From positions 5,687 to 14,755 of the forward strand of contig DKKK01000002.1 in assembly GCA_002455215.1 (NCBI GenBank): a DNA stretch of 9,069 nt, written 5' to 3'. Shown here piece after piece: positions 1 through 6,617 of this stretch. The position numbers were made by a program, and so were the translations under genes. A model generated the notes under the pieces. That model was not told the DNA's origin and ran no database searches. It saw only the letters and a list, made by a program, of their open reading frames with translations. The DNA comes from Anaerolineales bacterium UBA6668 (lineage in GTDB: Bacteria > Chloroflexota > Anaerolineae > Anaerolineales > UBA6668). How positions within the stretch are numbered: position 1 is the stretch's first letter; each line of letters begins with the position of its first letter.

Positions 1-537
1 CGCCAGTTTGAAATCAACTACTTTGGGCAAATCGCCGTCACCCAAGCCTGTTTGGCACTCATCCGGCAGGCACAAGGACGGATTGTGTTTATTAGCTCGG
101 TGGCGGGGCGCATCTCCTTCCCATTTATGAGTCCCTACACCAACAGCAAGCACGCCTTAGAAGCCCTGGCCGAGTCTTTGCGCATTGAAGTGGATAAATT
201 CGGCGTGCGGGTGGCGGTGGTGTGCCCGGGCAGAATCGCCACCCCCATCTGGGAAAAATCGCTGAAAGCCGGGACAGCCTTGCTTGACAAATTTAGCGAA
301 GCCGAGCAAGCGCTGTACCGCGAAGGACTGGATATGCTGATAGGGCAGGGCAGTGACAGCAGTGGCTTGCCGGCACAGGCAGTGGCAGACAAAGTGTCCC
401 ATGCTTTGACCAGCCGCTTCCCCCGTCCGCGTTACATTGTGGGGCTAGATGCCCGTGTAGGGGATTTCTTGGGGCGCTTGCCTGCTCGCTGGCGGGATGC
501 CATCATCAAACTGCGCCTAAAATCAATGGGAAAATAA
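1..537 (+). CDS. Short-chain dehydrogenase/reductase, C-terminal part (5' end outside window)
   Basis: This is the C-terminal part of an NAD(P)-dependent short-chain dehydrogenase/reductase (SDR). The open frame runs from base 1 without a start, giving 178 visible residues, so the N-terminal Rossmann glycine motif (TGxxxGxG) lies upstream of the window. Visible active-site elements are the Asn of the INYFGQ strand (residue 6 here), Ser33 in ISSVAG, and Tyr46 and Lys50 in YTNSK, which together match the Asn-Ser-Tyr-Lys tetrad of classical SDRs. The segment after them (VVCPGRIATPIW) is the usual PG motif that follows strand beta-6 and contacts the cofactor. The tail resembles SDRs annotated as retinol or hydroxysteroid dehydrogenase-like, but the substrate cannot be read from sequence. 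It ends in TAA, and the Shine-Dalgarno site of the next gene overlaps this stop, so the two genes are probably co-transcribed. Confidence 0.93.
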   Translation, partial: RQFEINYFGQIAVTQACLALIRQAQGRIVFISSVAGRISFPFMSPYTNSKHALEALAESLRIEVDKFGVRVAVVCPGRIATPIWEKSLKAGTALLDKFSEAEQALYREGLDMLIGQGSDSSGLPAQAVADKVSHALTSRFPRPRYIVGLDARVGDFLGRLPARWRDAIIKLRLKSMGK

Positions 538-550
538 AGGTTTTAAGCCT

Positions 551-940
551 ATGGAACTAACCCTAACCACCCCTGCCCTGCTGTTTCCGGCAATTTCGTT
601 GCTGTTATTGGCATATACCAACCGCTTTTTGGCTTTGGCGGCGCTCCTGCGCGATTTACACGACCGTTATAACCAAAACCCCAGCCCGCAAGTGTGGGGA
701 CAACTGCAAAACTTGCGCCAGCGGGTAGAAATTATCCGCAATATGCAGGTGTTTGGGGTAGCCGGATTTTTTTGCTGTGTCTTGTGTATGTTTTTGCAAT
801 TTGCGGGCTATATCGAACCGAGCAAGTGGGTGTTTGCCATTTCGTTAGCCGCTTTACTGATTTCATTGGCGCTTTCTTTGCGCGAAGTGTTTATTTCCAT
901 TGACGCACTCAAATTGGAGTTGGATGACATTATCAAATGA
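551..940 (+). CDS. DUF2721 family small integral membrane protein
   Basis: This is a 129-residue membrane protein that matches the DUF2721 family by its N-terminal signature TPALLFPAISLLLLAYTNRF followed by LAALLRDL. Three hydrophobic segments are visible, at about residues 9-30, 66-87 and 93-110. Between the first and second is a charged stretch (about 35-65, with RDLHDRY and LRQRVEIIR) that probably forms a cytoplasmic helical hairpin. The end is an amphipathic acidic tail (LKLELDDIIK). The function of the family is unknown. The start is supported by AAAGG at 536-540, ten bases before the ATG and overlapping the SDR stop. The final codons overlap the start of the HerA-like ATPase by ATGA, so translation of the two proteins is likely coupled. 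Whether it anchors the ATPase at the membrane is speculation. Confidence 0.85.
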   Translation: MELTLTTPALLFPAISLLLLAYTNRFLALAALLRDLHDRYNQNPSPQVWGQLQNLRQRVEIIRNMQVFGVAGFFCCVLCMFLQFAGYIEPSKWVFAISLAALLISLALSLREVFISIDALKLELDDIIK

Positions 941-2655
941 ACGAGCTAGATACATTTTTCCCCCGTGATGCTGAAAATCGCCCGCTTGACTCGGCTGATT
1001 TTCCCGCCAGCGATGCCCCTGCCGACCCACGCACGCCGTTGGGCTTAGTGGTGAGTGGCGCACTTTCCAAAGGCTTGCAAGTTAAGCTCACCAGCCAGCA
1101 GGATGCTTCGCAAGCCATTGAGCAGATGGCAGTCGGGCGCTATGTGGTGGTCGCTGGGCAGACCGGACGTAAGTTTTTTTCGCTGGTCACCGATATATCC
1201 CTAGATAGCACCGCCAAAGAGCTACCCCAACGCCCGCCAAGCGAAAGCCCCTTTCGCGCTAGCATCTATCGCGGCAACGTGGCGTATGGCATTGCCAATG
1301 TTTCGCCGATGCTGATGCTAGACCCCGGCGACAGCAAGCCACGCCCAGTCAAAACCATCCCCGCCCACTTCTCGCCCGTCTATGAAGCCACCGAATCCGA
1401 TGTGCAAGCGGTGTTTGGCGCGGCAGATGACGACCACTTCCACATTGGCACGCCGCTGGATATGGAGCAGGTGAAGGTGTATCTTAATCTTGACCGCTTT
1501 GTCGAACGCTCATCGGGTATTTTTGGCAAGTCGGGCACGGGCAAATCATTTGTGACCCGCACCTTGCTGGCGGGGGTGATTGCCCGCAAGAAAGCCAGTG
1601 CCTTAATTTTTGACATGCACAATGACTACGGCTGGGCAGTGCAAAACGAGCGCACCCAAGAGTTCAAAGGCTTACGCCAACTCTTTACCGCTGGTGAAGT
1701 GGCTGTCTTTACATTGGATGACCCTACTTCGCGGATGCGGGGTAGCCATACCGATGGCACTGTGCAAATTCCCTTTGCCGATGTCGAAGCGGGCGATGTG
1801 GAAATGTTAGCCGGTGTATTGTCTTTGAGCGATGTGCAGGTAGGGGCTTTGTACTACTTGGAGCGTGAGCTAGGCAAGCAATGGATTCAAAAACTAATCA
1901 GTGATAAGAAAGAAGATGGCGATGAAATTGCAGAACTGTTGGAAAAAGGGCAGTTGATGAAGGGCACGCTCGGGGCGATGCAGAGAAAATTTGAAGCATT
2001 TCGCCGGATGGATTTTCTGGTTAGTAGTGCCAGTACAGACACAGTGGGAAATATTTTCACCAAATTATCGAATGGCAAGAGTGTAGTGCTGGAATTTGGC
2101 AGGCATGGCGACAATTTGCAGGCGTATATGCTGGTCGCCAATTATCTGACCCGCCGCATTCACCGCCGTTATGTAGATGCGAAGAACAAAGCTATTGGCG
2201 GGCAGGGGGCAAAACCCAACCCGCTGATGATTGTGGTGGAAGAAGCCCACAAGTTCCTGACCCCTGAGCTAGCAGAACACACCATCTTTGGCACGATTGC
2301 CCGCGAATTGCGCAAGTACAATGTCACTTTGCTGATTGTAGACCAACGTCCGAGCGCGATTGATGATGAAGTGATGAGCCAAATTGGCACGCGTGTCACC
2401 TGCTTGCTGGATAACGAAGCCGATATTCGGGCTGTGTTCAGCGGAGTAAGCGGGGCGAGCCAACTGCGCGAAGTGCTGGCACGCCTAGATACGCAACAAC
2501 AAGCACTGATTTTGGGGCACGCCGTACCGATGCCGGTGGTGGTACGTACCCGCAACTACGACCTTGAGTTGTATGCGGAAATTTCACCGAGCCAGTTTGT
2601 GCCCAAGCCAGCAAGCCCTATCAAGAGTGCCGAAGAAACCGCGCTGTGGGGGTGA
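937..2655 (+). CDS. HerA-like ATPase (HAS-barrel plus DUF87/FtsK-HerA motor domain)
   Basis: This 572-residue protein has the layout of HerA-type hexameric DNA translocases. A beta-rich HAS-barrel region lies at about residues 34-90 (PLGLVVSGALSKG ... GRKFFSLVTDISL), followed by a RecA/FtsK-like motor domain. Walker A is GKSGTGKS at 197-204, Walker B is IVVEEAH at 432-438, and the stretch ELRKYNVTLLIVDQRPS (457-473) matches the HerA/FtsK sensor and arginine-finger region. Residues 286-380 form a helical insertion. In archaea, HerA works with the NurA nuclease in resection of DNA ends. In bacteria, relatives occur in housekeeping repair and in several antiphage systems. No NurA, Sir2 or DUF4297 partner is visible here. 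The start ATG overlaps the DUF2721 stop (ATGA) and lacks a strong Shine-Dalgarno site, which fits translational coupling. The ATPase fold is certain; its biological role is not. Confidence 0.92.
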   Translation: MNELDTFFPRDAENRPLDSADFPASDAPADPRTPLGLVVSGALSKGLQVKLTSQQDASQAIEQMAVGRYVVVAGQTGRKFFSLVTDISLDSTAKELPQRPPSESPFRASIYRGNVAYGIANVSPMLMLDPGDSKPRPVKTIPAHFSPVYEATESDVQAVFGAADDDHFHIGTPLDMEQVKVYLNLDRFVERSSGIFGKSGTGKSFVTRTLLAGVIARKKASALIFDMHNDYGWAVQNERTQEFKGLRQLFTAGEVAVFTLDDPTSRMRGSHTDGTVQIPFADVEAGDVEMLAGVLSLSDVQVGALYYLERELGKQWIQKLISDKKEDGDEIAELLEKGQLMKGTLGAMQRKFEAFRRMDFLVSSASTDTVGNIFTKLSNGKSVVLEFGRHGDNLQAYMLVANYLTRRIHRRYVDAKNKAIGGQGAKPNPLMIVVEEAHKFLTPELAEHTIFGTIARELRKYNVTLLIVDQRPSAIDDEVMSQIGTRVTCLLDNEADIRAVFSGVSGASQLREVLARLDTQQQALILGHAVPMPVVVRTRNYDLELYAEISPSQFVPKPASPIKSAEETALWG

Positions 2656-2751
2656 TGGGGTGGGATAGCGTTATGTGAAAAGTCAAAAGTTTTCGGCAAG
2701 TGACAGTTTGAAGCATTAGCCGTTTGTTACAAATTTTTGGGAGAAATTTGC
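2656..2751 (+). promoter_or_regulatory. Intergenic leader of the kinase gene with strong ribosome binding site
   Basis: The 96 bases between the HerA-like gene and the kinase contain GGGAG at 2739-2743, eight bases before ATG 2752. This is the clearest ribosome binding site in the window and the reason for choosing that start rather than the in-frame TTG at 2737, which lies on top of the Shine-Dalgarno site. A short perfect palindrome (TTTGT-T-ACAAA) occupies 2723-2733. No convincing -35/-10 pair or terminator was seen, so it is open whether the kinase is read from its own promoter or by read-through from the upstream genes. Confidence 0.5.
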
Positions 2752-4230
2752 ATGAACGAAAAATATATGGGTCCGTATCGAATCATTGCCTTATTGGGGC
2801 AAGGTGGCATGGCGCAGGTCTTTCGTGCCGAACATGCGGTTATGGAACGTGAAGTCGCCTTAAAAGAACTTTTGCCCGTTTTTCTAAGCGAACCACAAGC
2901 AGAAGCACGGTTTTTGCGTGAAGCCAAGCTTTTGGCAAAACTGGAACATTCTGCCATTGTTCCGATTTATGACAGCGGCAAGGATGAGCAGTCGCAAAGG
3001 CTGTATCTGGTGATGCGCCTGATGAAGGGCGGTAGCTTGGATGACCGGCTTAAAGCCAAAGGCAAACTGAGCGTTATCGAATACTTACCGATTTTACAGC
3101 GGGTGGTGCAAGCCTTAACCTTTGCCCATAAAAATAATGTGGTACACCGCGACCTAAAGCCCGGCAATGTCATGTTTGATGGCGAAGGACAAGCATACCT
3201 GAGCGATTTTGGCATTGCACATGTTGCCCAACAAACCGTGCCAATGACCGCAACAGGCGCGAGGCTTGGCACGCCCCAATACATGGCTCCCGAACAATTT
3301 GACAGTGGGCTGGTGGATGGACGCACCGACCAATACGCACTGGCTGTGATGAGCTATCAAGTGTTGACGGGTAAACGTCCTTTTGATGCGGACACACTGG
3401 CTCGTTTGATGAAGATGCACTTGCTGGATGCTCCACCAGCCTTGACGTTGCCCGATGCCAAACTAGGCGACCGCATTAACGCAGTTCTGCAAAAAGCGCT
3501 GGCAAAGGAGCCGAGCGAACGCTTCACTTCATGTACGGCGTTTTTGCAAGCATTCGAGCAAGCGGTGCGGGCTTCCCAGCCACGCACTTTGCCCACACAA
3601 CTGGAAGCAACTTTACGGGAAGCGACTTGGGTTGAAGATACCACCGTCATTGAAGAAGCGCCCGCGTGGCAGATGGCACAACCGGTACGTCCCGCCCCTC
3701 CCGTCCAGCATCCAACGATATCCCCACCTGCCTACACCGCCCCGCAAGTTGCGCCCAACAAAAAGGGAATGCCGGTGTGGATGTTGGGCTGTGCAGGCGT
3801 GATTGCCTTAGCTATGCTAGGTTTTCTCGGCGTGTTGGCATTGCAGGCTATGCGCTCCAATTCACCCACTCCACAATCCAATATCATTGCCGATACCGCC
3901 AGCCCATTGTCCACCGACTCACCCACGCGCAGGGTGCAACAACCGACTTCTGTTTCCAGCAGTTTTGAGTGTGCGGGCGTACTGCCCACCCGTTTGCAAA
4001 TCGGTCAAACAGTGCAAGTCCCCGCTGGGCAAGATGCCAATGCAGTTTGGCGTGACCCGTACAAGAGAAATGAAAAATTAGGCTTGGTTGCACCCAAAAT
4101 CCCGTTTGAAATTATTGATGGACCGGTTTGCGATGAGTATGTGTGGTGGAGAGTGCATCTGCCCAATGGCATCAAAGGTTGGACTGCCGAGTCAGACCAG
4201 TATACCTATTGGTTGGAAGTGGTGCGCTAG
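2752..4230 (+). CDS. Receptor-like Ser/Thr protein kinase with extracytoplasmic SH3-like domain
   Basis: This is a 492-residue PknB-type (Hanks-family) kinase with all catalytic elements present: glycine loop GQGGMAQV at 16-23, ATP-anchoring Lys38 in VALKE, helix-C Glu57, catalytic loop HRDLKPGN at 132-139, DFG at 152-154, and APE at 179-181 preceded by Thr-rich activation-loop sequence and GTPQYM. A Pro-rich juxtamembrane linker (about 275-338) leads to one hydrophobic membrane segment at about 341-365. The outside part begins with a Ser/Thr/Pro-rich spacer and ends in an SH3b-like domain (about 407-491). That domain carries paired cysteines C407 and C460, which could form a disulfide, and the pattern GP.C..YVWWRV...G..GWTAE. 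PASTA repeats are absent. The likely role is transmembrane signalling, with the SH3-like domain as sensor or cell-wall contact; the ligand is unknown. This architecture is common in Chloroflexota. Confidence 0.95.
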   Translation: MNEKYMGPYRIIALLGQGGMAQVFRAEHAVMEREVALKELLPVFLSEPQAEARFLREAKLLAKLEHSAIVPIYDSGKDEQSQRLYLVMRLMKGGSLDDRLKAKGKLSVIEYLPILQRVVQALTFAHKNNVVHRDLKPGNVMFDGEGQAYLSDFGIAHVAQQTVPMTATGARLGTPQYMAPEQFDSGLVDGRTDQYALAVMSYQVLTGKRPFDADTLARLMKMHLLDAPPALTLPDAKLGDRINAVLQKALAKEPSERFTSCTAFLQAFEQAVRASQPRTLPTQLEATLREATWVEDTTVIEEAPAWQMAQPVRPAPPVQHPTISPPAYTAPQVAPNKKGMPVWMLGCAGVIALAMLGFLGVLALQAMRSNSPTPQSNIIADTASPLSTDSPTRRVQQPTSVSSSFECAGVLPTRLQIGQTVQVPAGQDANAVWRDPYKRNEKLGLVAPKIPFEIIDGPVCDEYVWWRVHLPNGIKGWTAESDQYTYWLEVVR

Positions 4231-4252
4231 CCACTACTGTGAGTCGGTTAGC
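4226..4252. repeat. Imperfect inverted repeat between convergent genes
   Basis: GCTAGCC (4226-4232) can pair with GGTTAGC (4246-4252), giving seven base pairs with one G-T wobble around a 13-base loop. It starts inside the kinase stop and fills the 23-base gap to the convergent gene. It lacks a T tract on either side, so it is at best a weak terminator. It is the only structure seen at this convergent junction. Confidence 0.3.
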
Positions 4253-4253
4253 C

Positions 4254-4574
4254 TTACCCCAGAAAATAATCTAACAGCGTGCGGGCGGAATCCAAGAACG
4301 GCTGTTCCCCCGGCACGTCATGGTCTAAATTAACCTGCCGATTCAACTGCGACAATGCCGGTTGTAGTGGGGTGGGTAGCAGATTGCGCTCTGCCAGTAG
4401 GCGCAGGTTAGACATGGCAGAAATTTTGGGCGCAATGCCTTGCCCTGCCAGCCAGTTTGACCCCGCCCAGCCCACTGCCCGCCGGGCGCACACGCGTGCT
4501 TTGCCTGCATTGCCTTGCTTTTCTGCGCTCATTGCGGCGTGCCATTCTTGTTCAATTTGCTCAGTGGTATACAT
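4254..4574 (-). CDS. Hypothetical protein downstream of nadE (106 residues)
   Basis: I do not recognise a named family. The 106-residue product starts with an acidic helix-forming segment (EQIEQEWHAAMSAEKQGN, about 5-22). Next comes a basic, small-residue segment (GKARVCARRAVGWAGSNWL, about 24-42) containing a Cys-Ala-Arg-Arg core. The rest is mainly helical, with many Leu, Asn and Pro residues. There is no signal peptide or membrane segment, so a soluble, mostly alpha-helical cytoplasmic protein is expected. The ATG lies 32 bases after the nadE stop on the same strand with no terminator between, so it is probably the last gene of that transcription unit. The consistent codon pattern and close spacing make it a likely real gene. 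Its role is unknown. Confidence 0.7.
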   Translation of the reverse strand: MYTTEQIEQEWHAAMSAEKQGNAGKARVCARRAVGWAGSNWLAGQGIAPKISAMSNLRLLAERNLLPTPLQPALSQLNRQVNLDHDVPGEQPFLDSARTLLDYFLG

Positions 4575-4606
4575 AATTTTTCTTGCTGGCTGGTGGGTTA
4601 GGCGGT

Positions 4607-6139
4607 CTAGGCGGATTTTTTGCTAATCGGCAGTAGCCGCCCACTGCCAAATGCCAAACGTGAAACGCGCAAAATGATCCCAAATTGTTTGCGCTTGTGC
4701 TCGGATTGGTGCAAAATGGCGTTGGTTTTCCCACTCTGTACCAAATCTTCCAAGTAGGGGGCAACCTGCTCATAATCAAACGGGTCCACTTGCTCGGGGC
4801 GTAATTCGGCGGAAGGTGGGCGGGTGAGAATGAAGGGTGGGATGACTTCATCCGTGCGGTTAATCTCGCGGGCGAGTGCTTGCACTTGCAGTTTGGTCAG
4901 GTCGCCGAGCGGGGAAAGCGCCCCTGCTAGGTCGCCGTACAGCGTGCCATAGCCTAGTGAAAGTTCGGTTTTGTTGCTGGTGTTCAGCAAAACGCCGCCC
5001 TGTGCATTGACATACGCCATCAGAATCACCATGCGCACCCGCGCCTGAATGTTTTCGGCGGTAGTGCCAACTGTCACCAAATCAGGGAGCAGTTTTTCCA
5101 TTGCACGTTGGACGGGGTCAATCTCCACCACTTCACAGGCTATGCCCAAGTTTTTTGCCAATTGCAGGGCGTTACTGGTAGAGCGTGGGTCGGTGTAGCG
5201 GCTGGGCATGGCAAGCGCGGTGACATTGGCACTGCCGAGCGCTTCCTTTGCCAGTACCGCCACCACTGCCGAATCAATCCCGCCCGATAGCCCCAAAAAA
5301 GCGTGCTTGAGCTGGTTTTTGGCAAAGAAATCGGCAATGCCATATTGCAAAGCTTGGCGGATTTGCACAATCTCGTTGGCGGGCGTGGGTACGGGTTGGG
5401 GTAGGGCGCATTGCACACTCGGCGCGAAAGCGGGCAGTTGGCAGGAGATGTGCCCATCCGCTTCCATTACAAAACTGTTCCCGTCAAAAATCAATTCATC
5501 CTGCGAGCCGACACTATTGCAGTACAGTAGGCGACACCCCAAGCGGCGGGCGTGATGCACGCGCTCGTTGGCAACGCCCAAGCGAAAGGGCGTGGCGGAC
5601 AGGCACAGCAGGGTGGTTGCCCCTTGCTTGACCAGTTCCATCCCGGGGCTTTCGCCATAGCCTTCATCCCACAGGTCTTCACAAATCAGTGCGCCTACTG
5701 TCTCGCCTGCCAACTCAAAGACGGCGCTGGTCTTGCCCGGCACAAACCAACGCTCTTCCAAATAGACGTTATAGGTGGGAAGCAAGCGCTTTTGGGCGAC
5801 ACAGCGCACTTCGCCCGCTTGCAGGAGTAGCGCGGCATTGTGCAGGTGCGGGTGCGATGGTTTGCCTGCCCCCTCCGCCCGCCATACACTACCCACCACC
5901 AATGCCACACCTTCCGCGCATTGCTTCGCCAAATCATCCACTGCCGCTAGGCTGGCGGCGACAAAACTGTCATCATACAGCAGATCACGTGCTGGATAGC
6001 CAGTTATGCACATTTCGGGGAACAACACCACATCCGCGCCCTGGGCACGCGCTTGTTGGGCGGCTTGAACACACAGCGACACATTTCCGGCAAAGTCGCC
6101 GATGATGGGGTTGATTTGGGCAATGGCGTAAGTGGGCAT
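4607..6139 (-). CDS. nadE: Glutamine-dependent NAD+ synthetase
   Basis: This 510-residue two-domain enzyme makes NAD+ from deamido-NAD+ and ATP, using ammonia released from glutamine; it is the last step of NAD biosynthesis. The N-terminal nitrilase-like glutaminase domain shows the full triad: Glu42 in LFPEM, Lys117 in QKRLLPTYNVY, and Cys153 in ALICEDLW. The C-terminal synthetase domain carries the PP-loop SGGIDS (285-290), followed by the conserved stretches LNTSNKTELSLGYGTLYGD and RPPSAELRP. The end (SRLAFGSGRLLPI) is the normal family C-terminus, so the gene is intact. I chose ATG 6139 because the family begins directly with the QINP..GD strand; an in-frame ATG at 6178 would add 13 residues that look unrelated. 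No strong Shine-Dalgarno site precedes either start. The upstream neighbour is the carrier-protein-like gene, 94 bases away. Confidence 0.96.
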   Translation of the reverse strand: MPTYAIAQINPIIGDFAGNVSLCVQAAQQARAQGADVVLFPEMCITGYPARDLLYDDSFVAASLAAVDDLAKQCAEGVALVVGSVWRAEGAGKPSHPHLHNAALLLQAGEVRCVAQKRLLPTYNVYLEERWFVPGKTSAVFELAGETVGALICEDLWDEGYGESPGMELVKQGATTLLCLSATPFRLGVANERVHHARRLGCRLLYCNSVGSQDELIFDGNSFVMEADGHISCQLPAFAPSVQCALPQPVPTPANEIVQIRQALQYGIADFFAKNQLKHAFLGLSGGIDSAVVAVLAKEALGSANVTALAMPSRYTDPRSTSNALQLAKNLGIACEVVEIDPVQRAMEKLLPDLVTVGTTAENIQARVRMVILMAYVNAQGGVLLNTSNKTELSLGYGTLYGDLAGALSPLGDLTKLQVQALAREINRTDEVIPPFILTRPPSAELRPEQVDPFDYEQVAPYLEDLVQSGKTNAILHQSEHKRKQFGIILRVSRLAFGSGRLLPISKKSA

Positions 6140-6233
6140 GAACTGAATGGTTAAAGGATGCGGTTTGACGTGTGGCAATCCCAGTAATCAGGAGTGAATT
6201 TGCAAGCGTAAACAGCCTAAATGGGTATATTTT

Positions 6234-6482
6234 TTACTTCCTTTGCTTGCGTAAAACAAATTCTTCAATGATATTGACACTGCGAAAGTTTTCTAACTGC
6301 AAATCTTCAGAATACACGCTGATTTGAAAGGCACTTTCTAAAAAATTGACCAATTGCATGGCAAATTCTTCGCGCACCAATCCGAGTGCAAAAATATCAT
6401 CGCTATCCGAATAACGGGCTGGGAAGAGCAAATTGGGGTCAATAAAGGCACGAACACGGTCTTTGATGGTTTGGCTGGACAT
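6234..6482 (-). CDS. Acyl-carrier-protein-like protein lacking the phosphopantetheine Ser
   Basis: This 82-residue protein resembles the small acyl/peptidyl carrier family. The core DSDDIFALGLV (26-36), FAMQLVNFLESAF.I.V (40-56) and EDLQLENFRSVNIIEEFV (59-76) follow the usual helix II, helix III and helix IV pattern of stand-alone carriers of the GLV-x-S-LFAMQL type. In such carriers the 4'-phosphopantetheine is attached to the Ser two residues after GLV. Here that position reads GLVREEF, with Glu38 in place of Ser, so holo-protein formation at the normal site looks impossible. The frame is unbroken and the length is typical, which argues against simple decay. The gene is AT-richer than its neighbours and has no clear Shine-Dalgarno site. 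No ligase, ketosynthase or phosphopantetheinyl transferase is visible nearby. The family call is by motif only. Confidence 0.75.
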   Translation of the reverse strand: MSSQTIKDRVRAFIDPNLLFPARYSDSDDIFALGLVREEFAMQLVNFLESAFQISVYSEDLQLENFRSVNIIEEFVLRKQRK

Positions 6483-6562
6483 GGTTTTAATGGGTTGAAA
6501 GAGTGGTTTTGTGTGCTATATCCAATAAGGATGAAAACTGCTAAGGAAAAAAGCGTAAATCA

Positions 6563-6600
6563 ACCTTCGGCATGTGTGTCGAAGGTAACCTGTGCCGAAG
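6563..6600. repeat. Overlapping, mutually exclusive inverted repeats
   Basis: Two perfect hairpins share one arm. ACCTTCG (6563-6569) pairs with CGAAGGT (6580-6586), a 7-bp stem with a 10-base loop. CTTCGGCA (6565-6572) pairs with TGCCGAAG (6593-6600), an 8-bp stem with a 20-base loop. Both cannot form together, as in attenuator or anti-terminator arrangements. They lie between the NUDIX gene and the carrier-like gene, both on the minus strand. On the transcribed strand a run of six T follows about 16 bases after the hairpins, too far for a standard intrinsic terminator. Confidence 0.55.
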
Positions 6601-6601
6601 A

Positions 6602-6617
6602 TGAGTAAGTTTACTCA
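6602..6617. repeat. Near-perfect palindrome across the NUDIX stop codon
   Basis: TGAGTAA (6602-6608) and TTACTCA (6611-6617) are a perfect 7-bp inverted repeat with a two-base centre. The right arm includes the last codons and the TAA stop of the minus-strand NUDIX gene. It sits one base from the hairpin pair at 6563-6600. It could be a protein-binding palindrome or part of a 3' RNA structure. A two-base loop is too tight for a full RNA hairpin without opening the top pair. Confidence 0.5.

Noticed and set aside
937..2655. A HerA-based antiphage defence system
   Set aside because: No Sir2, DUF4297, nuclease or other effector gene is adjacent; the neighbours are an SDR, DUF2721 and a kinase, so the defence label is not supported.
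2723..2733. Operator-like palindrome TTTGT-T-ACAAA before the kinase
   Set aside because: It is too short and AT-rich to separate from chance without conservation data; it is mentioned only as part of the leader.
2737..2751. Upstream TTG start for the kinase that would add five residues
   Set aside because: The TTG overlaps the GGGAG ribosome binding site, which is ideally spaced for ATG 2752.
6140..6178. Longer nadE start at ATG 6178
   Set aside because: The extra 13 residues precede the QINP..GD strand that normally begins the protein and look unlike the family.
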